Below are positions 1-5,730 of a DNA stretch of 7,372 nucleotides, in pieces. Each line of letters begins with the position of its first letter. The first letter of the stretch is position 1. The notes beneath the pieces are model-generated. The model ran no database searches and was not told the origin of the DNA. It saw only the letters and a program-made list of their open reading frames with translations. Location of the stretch: NCBI GenBank assembly GCA_034666705.1, contig JAXDLH010000183.1:1-7372 (forward strand). Direction: 5' to 3'. The stretch is from JAXDLH01 sp034666705 (GTDB lineage Bacteria > Chloroflexota > UBA6077 > SHYK01). The position numbers and the translations under genes are program-made.

Positions 1-420
1 ACCGCTGTCCCTGGGGCATCTAGCACAGTCACAAGCGTCTCCTCGCTGCACACGCCGCCGCAGTCGGCGTTGGTCGGCTGCCTTGGAAATGCGTCCGAAC
101 CTTTGCGGTCTATTGGGCGTAACGGCGCGAAAACGTCGCTTGCACTTTCCTGTAGGCTACGTGTCGGATCTGCTGTGCGACGTAGGATCATGTAACCAGT
201 AACGATGGTTTCATGCGCCGTGCCGAGGCTTCCCATTCCGTTGTGGGATGTGCATAGTGAACACGAAAGACATATGGAAAGCAATCAGTAACGTGTTGAG
301 AAAATGTAGATGCCGGTCAACAGTGTGGGATGCATACTGAAGGGGCGCGAAAGCTATCTACAACTCGTTGAGAAAATATTGACTATCTGACCAGGTAACA
401 TCGGGTTGAATGGGCTCGTC
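1..420. other. AT-richer intergenic region, no gene seen
   Basis: I find no convincing gene here: no frame has a ribosome binding site followed by a credible protein, and no tRNA or rRNA is recognisable. Composition changes along it. By hand count GC is about 55% for 181-240, 42% for 241-300, 48% for 301-360 and 45% for 361-420, while the neighbouring genes look close to 70%. It contains an imperfect direct duplication (listed separately) and the word CAGTAACG twice (197-204 and 286-293). A small hairpin can form from CTACG (157-161) plus TCG (164-166) with CGA CGTAG (178-185). The region lies downstream of the minus-strand gene ending at 421. What lies further left is outside the window. Confidence 0.6.
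242..377. repeat. Imperfect direct duplication of a ~70-80 bp unit
   Basis: Four word blocks occur twice in the same order: TGTGGGATG (242-250 and 324-332), CATA-N-TGAA (253-261 and 333-341), CGAAAG (264-269 and 348-353), and GTTGAGAAAAT (295-305 and 367-377). The offset falls from 82 to 72 bp across the unit, so the copies differ by indels as well as substitutions. This looks like a decayed tandem duplication in low-GC non-coding DNA. It could be a remnant of a mobile element or a pair of protein-binding regions; nothing in the sequence decides which. Confidence 0.6.
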
Positions 421-1293
421 CTACGAATTGCCCAGCACCGCGGCGAGCGCGTTCGCGATGCGGTCGGTGCGGGCGCGGTCGGCACGGACCGCGGCCTCCA
501 GCTCCAGGTGGTAGAAGCGGCCGCCGACCCCGCGAGTGTGGTGCGCCTGATGGTTGGCATAGCCCGACAGCGCCGGCCAATGCGCGCCGTCGTAGACTGC
601 CGTGGTCTCGCCCTCGGCGCGGATTGCCCCGGCGAGTGCCGTGAGCTCGGCGTGTGGGTCCGGCGTGCCGTTGCTGAGAAACACGTCCGGGTAGCCTGGA
701 TGCTCGGCACCGGCGAAGCCATGGAGTTGCACCACGTGGCTCGCCTGGTTCGTGAGCGCCGCGTGGACGTGGTGGAAGAGGCTCTCGGGGTTACGCGTCA
801 CGTCGGCGAGGGCGCCCGGGTTCGCATAGCGGTGGCTGCCAGCCATGAGCAGCGCGCGCGCCCCGAGCCGCACATAGGCGTCGACCGCGGCCAACTCGCT
901 CCGGAGATCGTGCTGGGGATGCGGCGCTTCGACGAGCACGGTGCTGGCTGACGGATCGGTCGGAGTCAGGTACAGCCCCCAGCACGCTTCCGCCGGATCG
1001 AGCGGCAGCACCGCAAGGTGCTCGGTTCCGGTGGCCTCGTCGCGCAAGTGCAGCCAGCCCCAGCCGGCCGCTGCTACTGCGGCCTCGGCGCCCGGCTCGT
1101 GCGCTACGAGTTGCCGCACGGCCTCGGCGAGCTCTCTGGCGACCTCTGCCGGTGGGCCGCAGTAGCCGCCGGTCCGCTTCCCCGGGAGCTCGAGCGCATA
1201 GCGGCCCACGAACCGCCGCAGCCGCACGGTGTGCACCGCGGTGCTCCCCGTCGCCGAGGCAGCTTCGTCGCGGGGCGGGAATGGTGCGGTCAT
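421..1293 (-). CDS. Uncharacterised protein, possible M14-like zinc hydrolase
   Basis: This encodes 290 residues of unknown function. The frame stays open upstream to 1506, but that would run into the divergent gene. I chose the ATG at 1293 because GGAG lies 7 nt before it and the protein begins cleanly with MTAPFPPRDE. There is no signal peptide or membrane segment, so it is probably cytoplasmic. Conserved-looking blocks are APHPQHDLRSE (residues 123-133), GSHRYAN (152-158), DVTRNPESLFHHVH (164-177), VVQLHGF (187-193) and YHLELE (261-266). The order His...Glu, then LHG, then a late Glu in a HLE context recalls zinc hydrolases of the carboxypeptidase M14 or N-formylglutamate amidohydrolase type. 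That is inference from motif order, not a firm family match. It diverges from the HD/LuxR regulator gene with 121 bp between starts. Confidence 0.85.
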   Translation of the reverse strand: MTAPFPPRDEAASATGSTAVHTVRLRRFVGRYALELPGKRTGGYCGPPAEVARELAEAVRQLVAHEPGAEAAVAAAGWGWLHLRDEATGTEHLAVLPLDPAEACWGLYLTPTDPSASTVLVEAPHPQHDLRSELAAVDAYVRLGARALLMAGSHRYANPGALADVTRNPESLFHHVHAALTNQASHVVQLHGFAGAEHPGYPDVFLSNGTPDPHAELTALAGAIRAEGETTAVYDGAHWPALSGYANHQAHHTRGVGGRFYHLELEAAVRADRARTDRIANALAAVLGNS

Positions 1294-1414
1294 CAAGGCT
1301 CCAGGGCCGCCGCTGGCTATCTGCCAGTGTACGTGTGCGTGATCCGCCAGCGATTTTCGCGCACCGGGGTGGTCGCGCGTATGATTGCGGAAGTAGTGAG
1401 CATGGAGCTGTAAG
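1294..1414. promoter_or_regulatory. Shared divergent promoter region
   Basis: These 121 bp separate two divergently read starts, so promoters for both should lie here. On the plus strand TATGAT (1380-1385) is a reasonable -10 for the HD/LuxR gene, but no good -35 is visible at 17 bp spacing. On the minus strand TACACT (complement of 1326-1331) is a weaker -10 candidate. The words CGCTGGC (1311-1317) and GCCAGCG (1346-1352) form a 7-bp inverted repeat, and CTGGC-tatct-GCCAG (1313-1327) is a smaller nested one, possibly an operator. There is no GGGAC-N4-GTCCC box here, so the sequence gives no sign that the regulator acts on its own promoter through that motif. Confidence 0.4.
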
Positions 1415-3007
1415 GTGACTGAATCCACTGCACTCGGCTCGCGTGCCGCGAGTGGCGCGTCGACGACTGCGGAGCTCGTCGCAGCCCTCTCGCTCGCGGG
1501 CGACATGGGGATCGGTCTGCCTCTCGAGCACTGCCTCCGTACCTGTTACATCAGTCTCCACATCGCCGCCCGGCTAGGCCTCGACGCCGATACCCGGGAA
1601 GACGTCTTCTGGGCTGCGCTCCTCAAGGACAGCGGCTGCACCAGCTTCACCACGCAGATCGCCGCGTTCGTGAATGGGGACGAGATGGAAGCACGTCGGC
1701 AGTTCCTCTACGCCGACGCTGGCAAGGTGCGCGACGTAATGGAGTGGGCGCTCGCCTACGTGGGCGCACGGTCGGCGCCGCTGGCGCGGGCCGGCCAGTT
1801 GATGGACTTCATGGCCAACGGCCGCGATTTCTTCCACGAGGGGTTCCAGAGTGCAGTCGAGGTTGCCCAGCGCATTGCCACCCGCCTGGAGATGCGACCG
1901 AGCGTGTGCCAGGTCCTCGGTACGATCTTCGAGCGGTGGGACGGAAAGGGGCTGCCGCGCGGTCTGCGCGGGGAGGCGATCCCGATCGCCGCGCGGGTGG
2001 TCTACGCTAGCACCTACTTCGACGTCTTCAGCCGCCTCGGGGGGCCGGATGCCGCTCGCAAGGTCGGCCTCGCCCGCCGGGGGACCGCCTTCGATGGTGC
2101 GATCGTCGATGCGTTTCTCCACGTGGCGGCGTTGCCCGGTTTCTGGGGCCCGCTGGAAGGCGAGTCGATCCTCGAGACCGTGCTCGCGCTCAAGCCCGGC
2201 AAACCGGCCGCGCCGGCGGAGGAGCCGGCGTTGGACGCAATGGCGCTCGCCTTCGCTGATTTCGTGGATATGAAATCGCACTACCTGGCCGGGCACTCGC
2301 GCCGCGTTGCTGGCCTGGCCTGTGGTCTGGGCCGCCGCCTGAAACTCCCGGCGGCGGAGGTCGCGGTGCTGAACCGAGCCGCGCTCATGCACGACGCCGG
2401 GTTCGTCGCCGTCCCGTCGTTCACCGTGAACCGGCGGCCGGAGGAGCGCTCGCGCCCGGACCAGGATGCGATCCGCCTTCACCCGCAATACGCGGAGACA
2501 ATGCTGCGGCCGGCGCCCGCGCTCGCCCGCGAGAAGGCGATGGTGGGAAGTCACCACGAGCGGCCCGACGGGGCCGGCTATCGAGGTTTGGGGTGGGACG
2601 ACGTGCCGCTGGGCGCCCGCATCATCGCCGCAGCCGACCAGTTCGACGAGCTCACGCACGACCAGCTCGGCATGCTCGCGATCGAGCCGGAGGCTGCGCT
2701 GACGTACCTGCGTCGCGAGGCCGGCACCAGCCTGGATCCGGACATCGTGCGGTTGCTCGTCGACGAGCTAGGCGCCCCCTCGACTCCGAGTGCGGCGCGC
2801 GCCCCGCTGCCCGCGGGCTTGACCGACCGCGAGGTCGAGGTGCTGCGCCTCCTCAGCCGGGGCATGAATCGCCGCGAGGTAGCGAAGGCCCTGGTGATCA
2901 GCGATGCGACCGCACGCCACCATCTGGAGCACATCTACGACAAGATCGGCGTCACGACCCGAGTCGGCGCGGTGCTCTTCGCCATGGAGCACGACCTGCT
3001 CGCATGA
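1415..3007 (+). CDS. Tandem HD/HD-GYP-like regulator with C-terminal LuxR HTH
   Basis: This 530-residue cytoplasmic protein has three parts. The first HD-like domain (about 35-205) is degenerate: the HD pair is K71-D72 (LLKDSGC), the HHE motif is IFE (171-173), the GYP is GLP (179-181), and the usual late Asp is T200. The second (about 270-445) keeps H294, H326-D327 in LMHDAGF, H356, H380-H381-E382 in SHHERPDGAGY, and D408. However, the Lys usual after HDxG is F330 and GYP reads GYR (388-390). The C-terminus (about 468-530) is a LuxR/NarL helix-turn-helix starting LTDREVEVLRLL. HD-GYP domains are known c-di-GMP phosphodiesterases; whether this one is active or only senses a ligand cannot be told. 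The GTG start at 1415 has GGAG at 1404-1407. An operator-like palindrome and a DUF4242 gene follow directly, suggesting control of that gene. Confidence 0.93.
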   Translation: MTESTALGSRAASGASTTAELVAALSLAGDMGIGLPLEHCLRTCYISLHIAARLGLDADTREDVFWAALLKDSGCTSFTTQIAAFVNGDEMEARRQFLYADAGKVRDVMEWALAYVGARSAPLARAGQLMDFMANGRDFFHEGFQSAVEVAQRIATRLEMRPSVCQVLGTIFERWDGKGLPRGLRGEAIPIAARVVYASTYFDVFSRLGGPDAARKVGLARRGTAFDGAIVDAFLHVAALPGFWGPLEGESILETVLALKPGKPAAPAEEPALDAMALAFADFVDMKSHYLAGHSRRVAGLACGLGRRLKLPAAEVAVLNRAALMHDAGFVAVPSFTVNRRPEERSRPDQDAIRLHPQYAETMLRPAPALAREKAMVGSHHERPDGAGYRGLGWDDVPLGARIIAAADQFDELTHDQLGMLAIEPEAALTYLRREAGTSLDPDIVRLLVDELGAPSTPSAARAPLPAGLTDREVEVLRLLSRGMNRREVAKALVISDATARHHLEHIYDKIGVTTRVGAVLFAMEHDLLA

Positions 3008-3013
3008 CCAAAA

Positions 3014-3031
3014 ATGGGACGAACGTCCCAT
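3014..3031. promoter_or_regulatory. Operator-like palindrome, DosR-type GGGAC-N4-GTCCC box
   Basis: ATGGGACG-AA-CGTCCCAT is a perfect 8-bp inverted repeat around two bases, starting 7 bp after the regulator's stop codon. Its core, GGGAC-N4-GTCCC, has the same half-sites and spacing as the mycobacterial DosR/DevR consensus, which is bound by a NarL/LuxR-type helix-turn-helix. Its centre (3022.5) lies about 42 bp upstream of the start expected from the possible -10 at 3053-3058, a position typical of activators that touch sigma at the -35. I infer an activator site for the DUF4242 gene. The likely protein is the adjacent LuxR-domain regulator or another NarL-family member. The stem is too short and lacks a T-run, so a terminator is less likely. 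Confidence 0.7.
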
Positions 3032-3052
3032 GCGCGGCCCCGGACGACTGCC

Positions 3053-3058
3053 TATGCT
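3053..3058 (+). promoter_or_regulatory. Possible -10 element for the DUF4242 gene
   Basis: TATGCT matches four of six bases of TATAAT. The -35 position 17 bp upstream (about 3030-3035, atgcgc) is poor and abuts the end of the palindrome, as expected for an activator-dependent promoter. Transcription would start near 3065, giving a leader of about 28 nt. This is a prediction only. Confidence 0.4.
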
Positions 3059-3059
3059 G

Positions 3060-3079
3060 ATCACATCACATCACATCAG
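3060..3079 (+). repeat. ATCAC pentamer tandem repeat in the leader
   Basis: ATCAC occurs three times in a row (3060-3074), followed by a variant ATCAG (3075-3079). The tract is flanked by TGCTGAT (3055-3061) and ATCAGCA (3075-3081), a perfect 7-bp inverted repeat with a 13-nt loop. It lies between the possible -10 and the AGGAGG ribosome binding site, at the expected start of transcription. Confidence 0.7.
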
Positions 3080-3092
3080 CAGGAGGCGCGAC

Positions 3093-3374
3093 ATGCCCCG
3101 GTACTTGATCGAGCGGAACATCCCCAACGCCGGCGCCATGGGCCAGGAGTGGCTGAAGACGATCTCGCAGAAGTCGAACAGCGTGCTCCGCGATCTGCAC
3201 GCCGACGGCAAGCAGGTCCAGTGGGAGCACAGCTACGTCGTGGACAATGCCATCTACTGTGTGTACGTCGCGTCCGACCCGGACGTCGTGCTCGAGCACG
3301 CCCGCTGCGGCGGCTTCCCGGCGGACCGCATCCTCGAGGTCCAGGAGGTCATCAACCCCATCACCGGCGAATAG
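3093..3374 (+). CDS. DUF4242 family small protein (SCO4226-like)
   Basis: This 93-residue protein matches the DUF4242 pattern: an N-terminal strand MPRYLIERNIPNAG, a central VQWEHSYVVDNAIYCVYVASDP segment, and a C-terminal EHARCGGFPADRILEVQEVINP motif. The family has a ferredoxin-like alpha/beta fold. A Streptomyces member, SCO4226, is described as nickel-binding; here H67 and C70 in EHARCGG are natural metal-ligand candidates, but I cannot confirm them. The frame is open upstream to 2904, inside the previous gene. The ATG at 3093 is clearly right because a perfect AGGAGG (3081-3086) lies 6 nt before it. There is no signal peptide. The gene follows the HD/LuxR regulator by 85 bp with its own likely promoter and operator in between, so it looks like the regulator's target. 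Confidence 0.9.
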   Translation: MPRYLIERNIPNAGAMGQEWLKTISQKSNSVLRDLHADGKQVQWEHSYVVDNAIYCVYVASDPDVVLEHARCGGFPADRILEVQEVINPITGE

Positions 3375-3454
3375 CACCGCCGTCGCGAGTCACACCCCGC
3401 TCGCCGCCGTGACCCGCGAGTGGATACCCATTCGGCGCGAGTGTGTGCAATGAT

Positions 3455-3497
3455 GAGCGTCGGAGCGTAGAGGGCAAGCGCCCACGCTCCGACGCTC
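3455..3497. terminator. Bidirectional hairpin terminator between convergent genes
   Basis: GAGCGTCGGAGCGT (3455-3468) pairs perfectly with ACGCTCCGACGCTC (3484-3497). Inside, after a 3-nt AGA bulge, GGGC (3472-3475) pairs with GCCC (3480-3483) around an AAGC tetraloop, giving an 18-bp interrupted stem. It sits between the DUF4242 gene (ending 3374) and the convergent kinase gene (ending 3577) and can serve both. Neither side has a clear T-run; the plus side reads gtctgttgg. Termination is therefore inferred from position and stem strength. Confidence 0.75.
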
Positions 3498-3517
3498 GTC
3501 TGTTGGCTGCCTTCCCG

Positions 3518-3537
3518 GTGCGTTGGGGGTAACGCAC
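3518..3537 (-). terminator. Small hairpin downstream of the kinase gene
   Basis: GTGCGTT (3518-3524) and AACGCAC (3531-3537) form a 7-bp perfect stem around a 6-nt loop, 39 bp beyond the kinase stop codon in its reading direction. It lacks a T-run and precedes the larger hairpin at 3455-3497. It may add to termination or stabilise the 3' end; weak evidence. Confidence 0.35.
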
Positions 3538-3576
3538 GATCCCCGCAGTCACGGCCCACCGTTCATGGTGGCGCCT

Positions 3577-4857
3577 CTACGACTGTGGGGTCGAGAGCAC
3601 GCTCGTGACGCTCGGCGTGATTGGCGCGCCCTTCGGCAGCGTGAAGACAAAGGTGGAGCCCTCGCCCGCCGTGCTCTCCGCCCAGATGCGGCCGCCATGC
3701 GCCGCCACGACCCCTCTGGCGATCGTCAGTCCCAACCCGCTGCCGCTGTGGTCGCGCGAGCGTGCCCGATCGCCCCGAAAGAACTGCTCGAAGATCCGCG
3801 GCAGCTCATCCTGCGGGATCCCCTCGCCGGTGTCCGCTACGCTGATCTCCACCTCGGTCGCGGCGTCGTGCGCCGCGATCCGGATCGTGCCACCGGGGGG
3901 CGTGTGGCGCAGTGCATTTTGCACGAGGTTGGCGAGCACCCGCTGCACCTGCCGGGTATCCATGGAGAGCGGCGGAATCTCCTCATCGACGCTGCCCTGG
4001 ACCGTCAGTCCCCGTTGCGCCGCCTGCGCAGAGGCCGCCTCGAGCGTGTCGGAGATGACGTCCTGCAGACTGGCCCAGCCGAGCTGCAGACCGAGCAAGC
4101 CCGCGTCGATCTGCGACAACTCGAACAGGTCATCGATCAACCGGCTTAGATACTCGACCTCACGCTGGAGCTGCCCCAGGTAGCGGCGAATGGTCGCCTC
4201 GTCCGCCACCACGCCGTCGTTGATGCTCTCGACCATCGCCCGCATCGAGGCGAGCGGGTTCCGCAGGTCGTGCGAGACGGCGGCGATCAGCTCCCGGCGG
4301 GCGTGCTCCATCTCGCGCTGGTGGGCAAAGGCTGTCTCCAGCTCGGCGGCCATCATATTGAAGGCCCGCGCCAGTTGCTCCAGCTCGTCGCGGCTCGTGA
4401 CGGTGACCCGCGTGCCGAGCTTGCCGGCGCCCATCTGGTCCACGGCGGCGACGAACCCACGGATCGTCGCATCGAAGCGGAGCGATACAAAGAATGCGAG
4501 CCAAACCGATACGCCGAAGGAGAACAGCAGCAGGAGCGCCAGCAGCGCGAAGTCGTGGGCGGAGAAGAACATGAGCTGCGCCGTGAAGGCGACGTTGACC
4601 ATGGCCAGCGCTGCCACGAGCGCGATGACCGCGATGAGCTTGGTGCGGATGGTGCGCAACTGGGGGATCGGTCGCACGTGGGCGCCGAGCCAGCCGACCA
4701 GGAGGGTGAATCCGCCCGAGGTGAGGAGGAACAGGCCGAGTGCGGCGATGTCGTTCGCCGCAAGGTCCATCTGCCACGCGCCGAGTGCCAGCACGAGCGC
4801 CGTGAGGCCGAGCAGCGAGCCGACCGCCGCGGCGAGCAGCGCGCCGCTACTGCGCAC
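3577..4857 (-). CDS. Sensor histidine kinase, four membrane segments, HAMP
   Basis: This 426-residue membrane sensor kinase autophosphorylates and passes phosphate to the partner regulator encoded just upstream. The N-terminus has about four hydrophobic segments (roughly 5-27, 35-57, 73-97, 102-125) with short loops, so there is no large external sensor domain. A HAMP linker follows (about 119-175). The H-box is AAVSHDLRNPL with phospho-acceptor H196. The ATPase domain shows NLVQNALRHTP (N314), DTGEGIP (342-348), FEQFFRGD (356-363) and GSGLGL (372-377). All key motifs are intact. The frame is open to 4980, but the residues before 4857 are regulator sequence read in another frame. The GTG at 4857 overlaps the regulator's stop by 11 bp and has GGAG upstream, indicating translational coupling. 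The short loops suggest it senses membrane state or a partner protein. Confidence 0.96.
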   Translation of the reverse strand: MRSSGALLAAAVGSLLGLTALVLALGAWQMDLAANDIAALGLFLLTSGGFTLLVGWLGAHVRPIPQLRTIRTKLIAVIALVAALAMVNVAFTAQLMFFSAHDFALLALLLLFSFGVSVWLAFFVSLRFDATIRGFVAAVDQMGAGKLGTRVTVTSRDELEQLARAFNMMAAELETAFAHQREMEHARRELIAAVSHDLRNPLASMRAMVESINDGVVADEATIRRYLGQLQREVEYLSRLIDDLFELSQIDAGLLGLQLGWASLQDVISDTLEAASAQAAQRGLTVQGSVDEEIPPLSMDTRQVQRVLANLVQNALRHTPPGGTIRIAAHDAATEVEISVADTGEGIPQDELPRIFEQFFRGDRARSRDHSGSGLGLTIARGVVAAHGGRIWAESTAGEGSTFVFTLPKGAPITPSVTSVLSTPQS

Positions 4858-5554
4858 CGAGCTCCGCCTCGAGCTTGTAGCCGACCCCCCAGACGGTCTT
4901 GAGGTAGCGCGGTCGCTCGGGGTCCGCCTCGATCTTTTCGCGCAGGCGGCGCACGTGCACGGTGACGGTGCTCGCGTCACCCGCGTAGGCGAAGTCCCAG
5001 ACGTGGTTCATGAGCTGGTCGCGGGTGAACACCTGCCCCGGCGACGAGGCGAGGAAATAGAGGAGGTCGAACTCTTTGGCCGTCAGCGTCACCCGCTGGC
5101 CGCGCGCCTCCACGATCCGGGTCTTTGGGTTGATCCGCAGCTCCGGAAGGCTGAGCATCTCCCCGTCGTCGGCGGGCGCGGGCCGGCTCGCCGTCCGCCG
5201 GAGCACCGCCTTGATGCGCGCCACCAGCTCGCCCGGACTGAACGGCTTGACCAGGTAATCGTCCGCCCCCAGCTCGAGCCCGAGGATGCGGTCGATCTCT
5301 TCGCCTTTCGCCGTAAGCATGATGATCGGGATGCGGCTGTCGCGGCGGAGCGTCCGGCAGACCTCGAGGCCGTCGATCCTGGGCAGCATGAGGTCGAGCA
5401 CCACGAGGTCCGGACGCTCCGCCCGAGCGAGGCGCAACGCCTCCTCGCCGTCGCCAGCCAGCGAGACGTCGAACCCCTCGCGCTGGAGATAGCGGCCGAC
5501 GACCTCGGTCACCATTGGCTCGTCATCTACCACCAGGATGCGGCCCTGGGCCAT
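4847..5554 (-). CDS. OmpR/PhoB-family response regulator
   Basis: This 235-residue transcription regulator has an N-terminal receiver domain (about 5-117) with the acidic pocket D10-D11, phospho-acceptor D54 in VVLDLMLP, T81 and K103 in LVKPFSP. A C-terminal winged-helix DNA-binding domain (about 132-230) includes VTLTAKEFDLLYFLASSPGQVFTR and the terminal VWGVGYKLE hairpin. All signature residues are present and the length is usual for the family. The ATG at 5554 has GGAGG 6 nt upstream. It is the first gene of a two-gene operon with the kinase and overlaps it by 11 bp. Family members typically bind tandem direct repeats about 11 bp apart; the CCTTRC words at 7052-7070 have such spacing, but a link is speculative. 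Confidence 0.97.
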   Translation of the reverse strand: MAQGRILVVDDEPMVTEVVGRYLQREGFDVSLAGDGEEALRLARAERPDLVVLDLMLPRIDGLEVCRTLRRDSRIPIIMLTAKGEEIDRILGLELGADDYLVKPFSPGELVARIKAVLRRTASRPAPADDGEMLSLPELRINPKTRIVEARGQRVTLTAKEFDLLYFLASSPGQVFTRDQLMNHVWDFAYAGDASTVTVHVRRLREKIEADPERPRYLKTVWGVGYKLEAELGAQ

Positions 5555-5581
5555 TGCGCTCCTCCGCGCTCGTCGCGTCGT

Positions 5582-5729
5582 GGGTCAGGTGCTAGTGTTC
5601 GTGGCCGTGTCCCGGCCGCAGGGGTCCGGCATGCCTGACCCGCCTCCCTGCTCACTCATTGGAAGGCGGGCGAGGCATGCCTCGCCCCTACCGGCCCCCC
5701 ACGAGGCCGACCTGCATGGGACCTGACCC
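5582..5729. repeat. Compound palindromic intergenic repeat (REP/MITE-like)
   Basis: Nearly all of this gap between the beta-propeller stop and the response regulator start is symmetric. GGGTCAGGT (5582-5590) and ACCTGACCC (5721-5729) are inverted 9-mers at the ends. GGCATGCCTGACCCGCCT (5628-5645) pairs with 5664-5681 with two mismatches over 18 bp and an 18-nt loop. GGGCGAGGCATGCCTCGCCC (5668-5687) is a perfect 20-bp palindrome. GCATG followed by CCTGACCCGC occurs directly at 5629-5643 and, with a 3-base insertion, at 5714-5731. Similar GGCATGCC-centred palindromes are, from memory, dispersed in some Chloroflexota genomes. It may also terminate the beta-propeller transcript. No target-site duplication or transposase is visible. 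Confidence 0.55.
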
Positions 5730-5730
5730 G

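Noticed and set aside
242..377. CRISPR array
   Set aside because: Only two divergent copies with unequal spacing and no constant repeat length.
411..434. Terminator hairpin over the stop codon of the 421-1293 gene
   Set aside because: The TGGGC-TCGT / ACGA-ATT-GCCCA stem has a bulge and no following T-run, and it overlaps the coding end; too weak to call.
406..951. Plus-strand open frame opposite the 421-1293 gene
   Set aside because: No ribosome binding site and no recognisable motif; the minus-strand frame has a good RBS and conserved-looking blocks.
1574..2659. Long minus-strand open frame opposite the HD/LuxR gene
   Set aside because: Its Arg/Gly-rich sequence has no domain; the plus-strand frame carries clear HD and HTH motifs.
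4858..4980. N-terminal extension of the histidine kinase to an ATG at 4980
   Set aside because: These 41 codons are the response regulator's coding sequence read out of frame; the GTG at 4857 gives a normal kinase start and coupling overlap.
4190..5638. Long plus-strand open frame (482 codons) opposite the kinase and regulator genes
   Set aside because: It is antisense to two genes with intact catalytic motifs, has no recognisable domain, and is expected from codon bias in GC-rich DNA.
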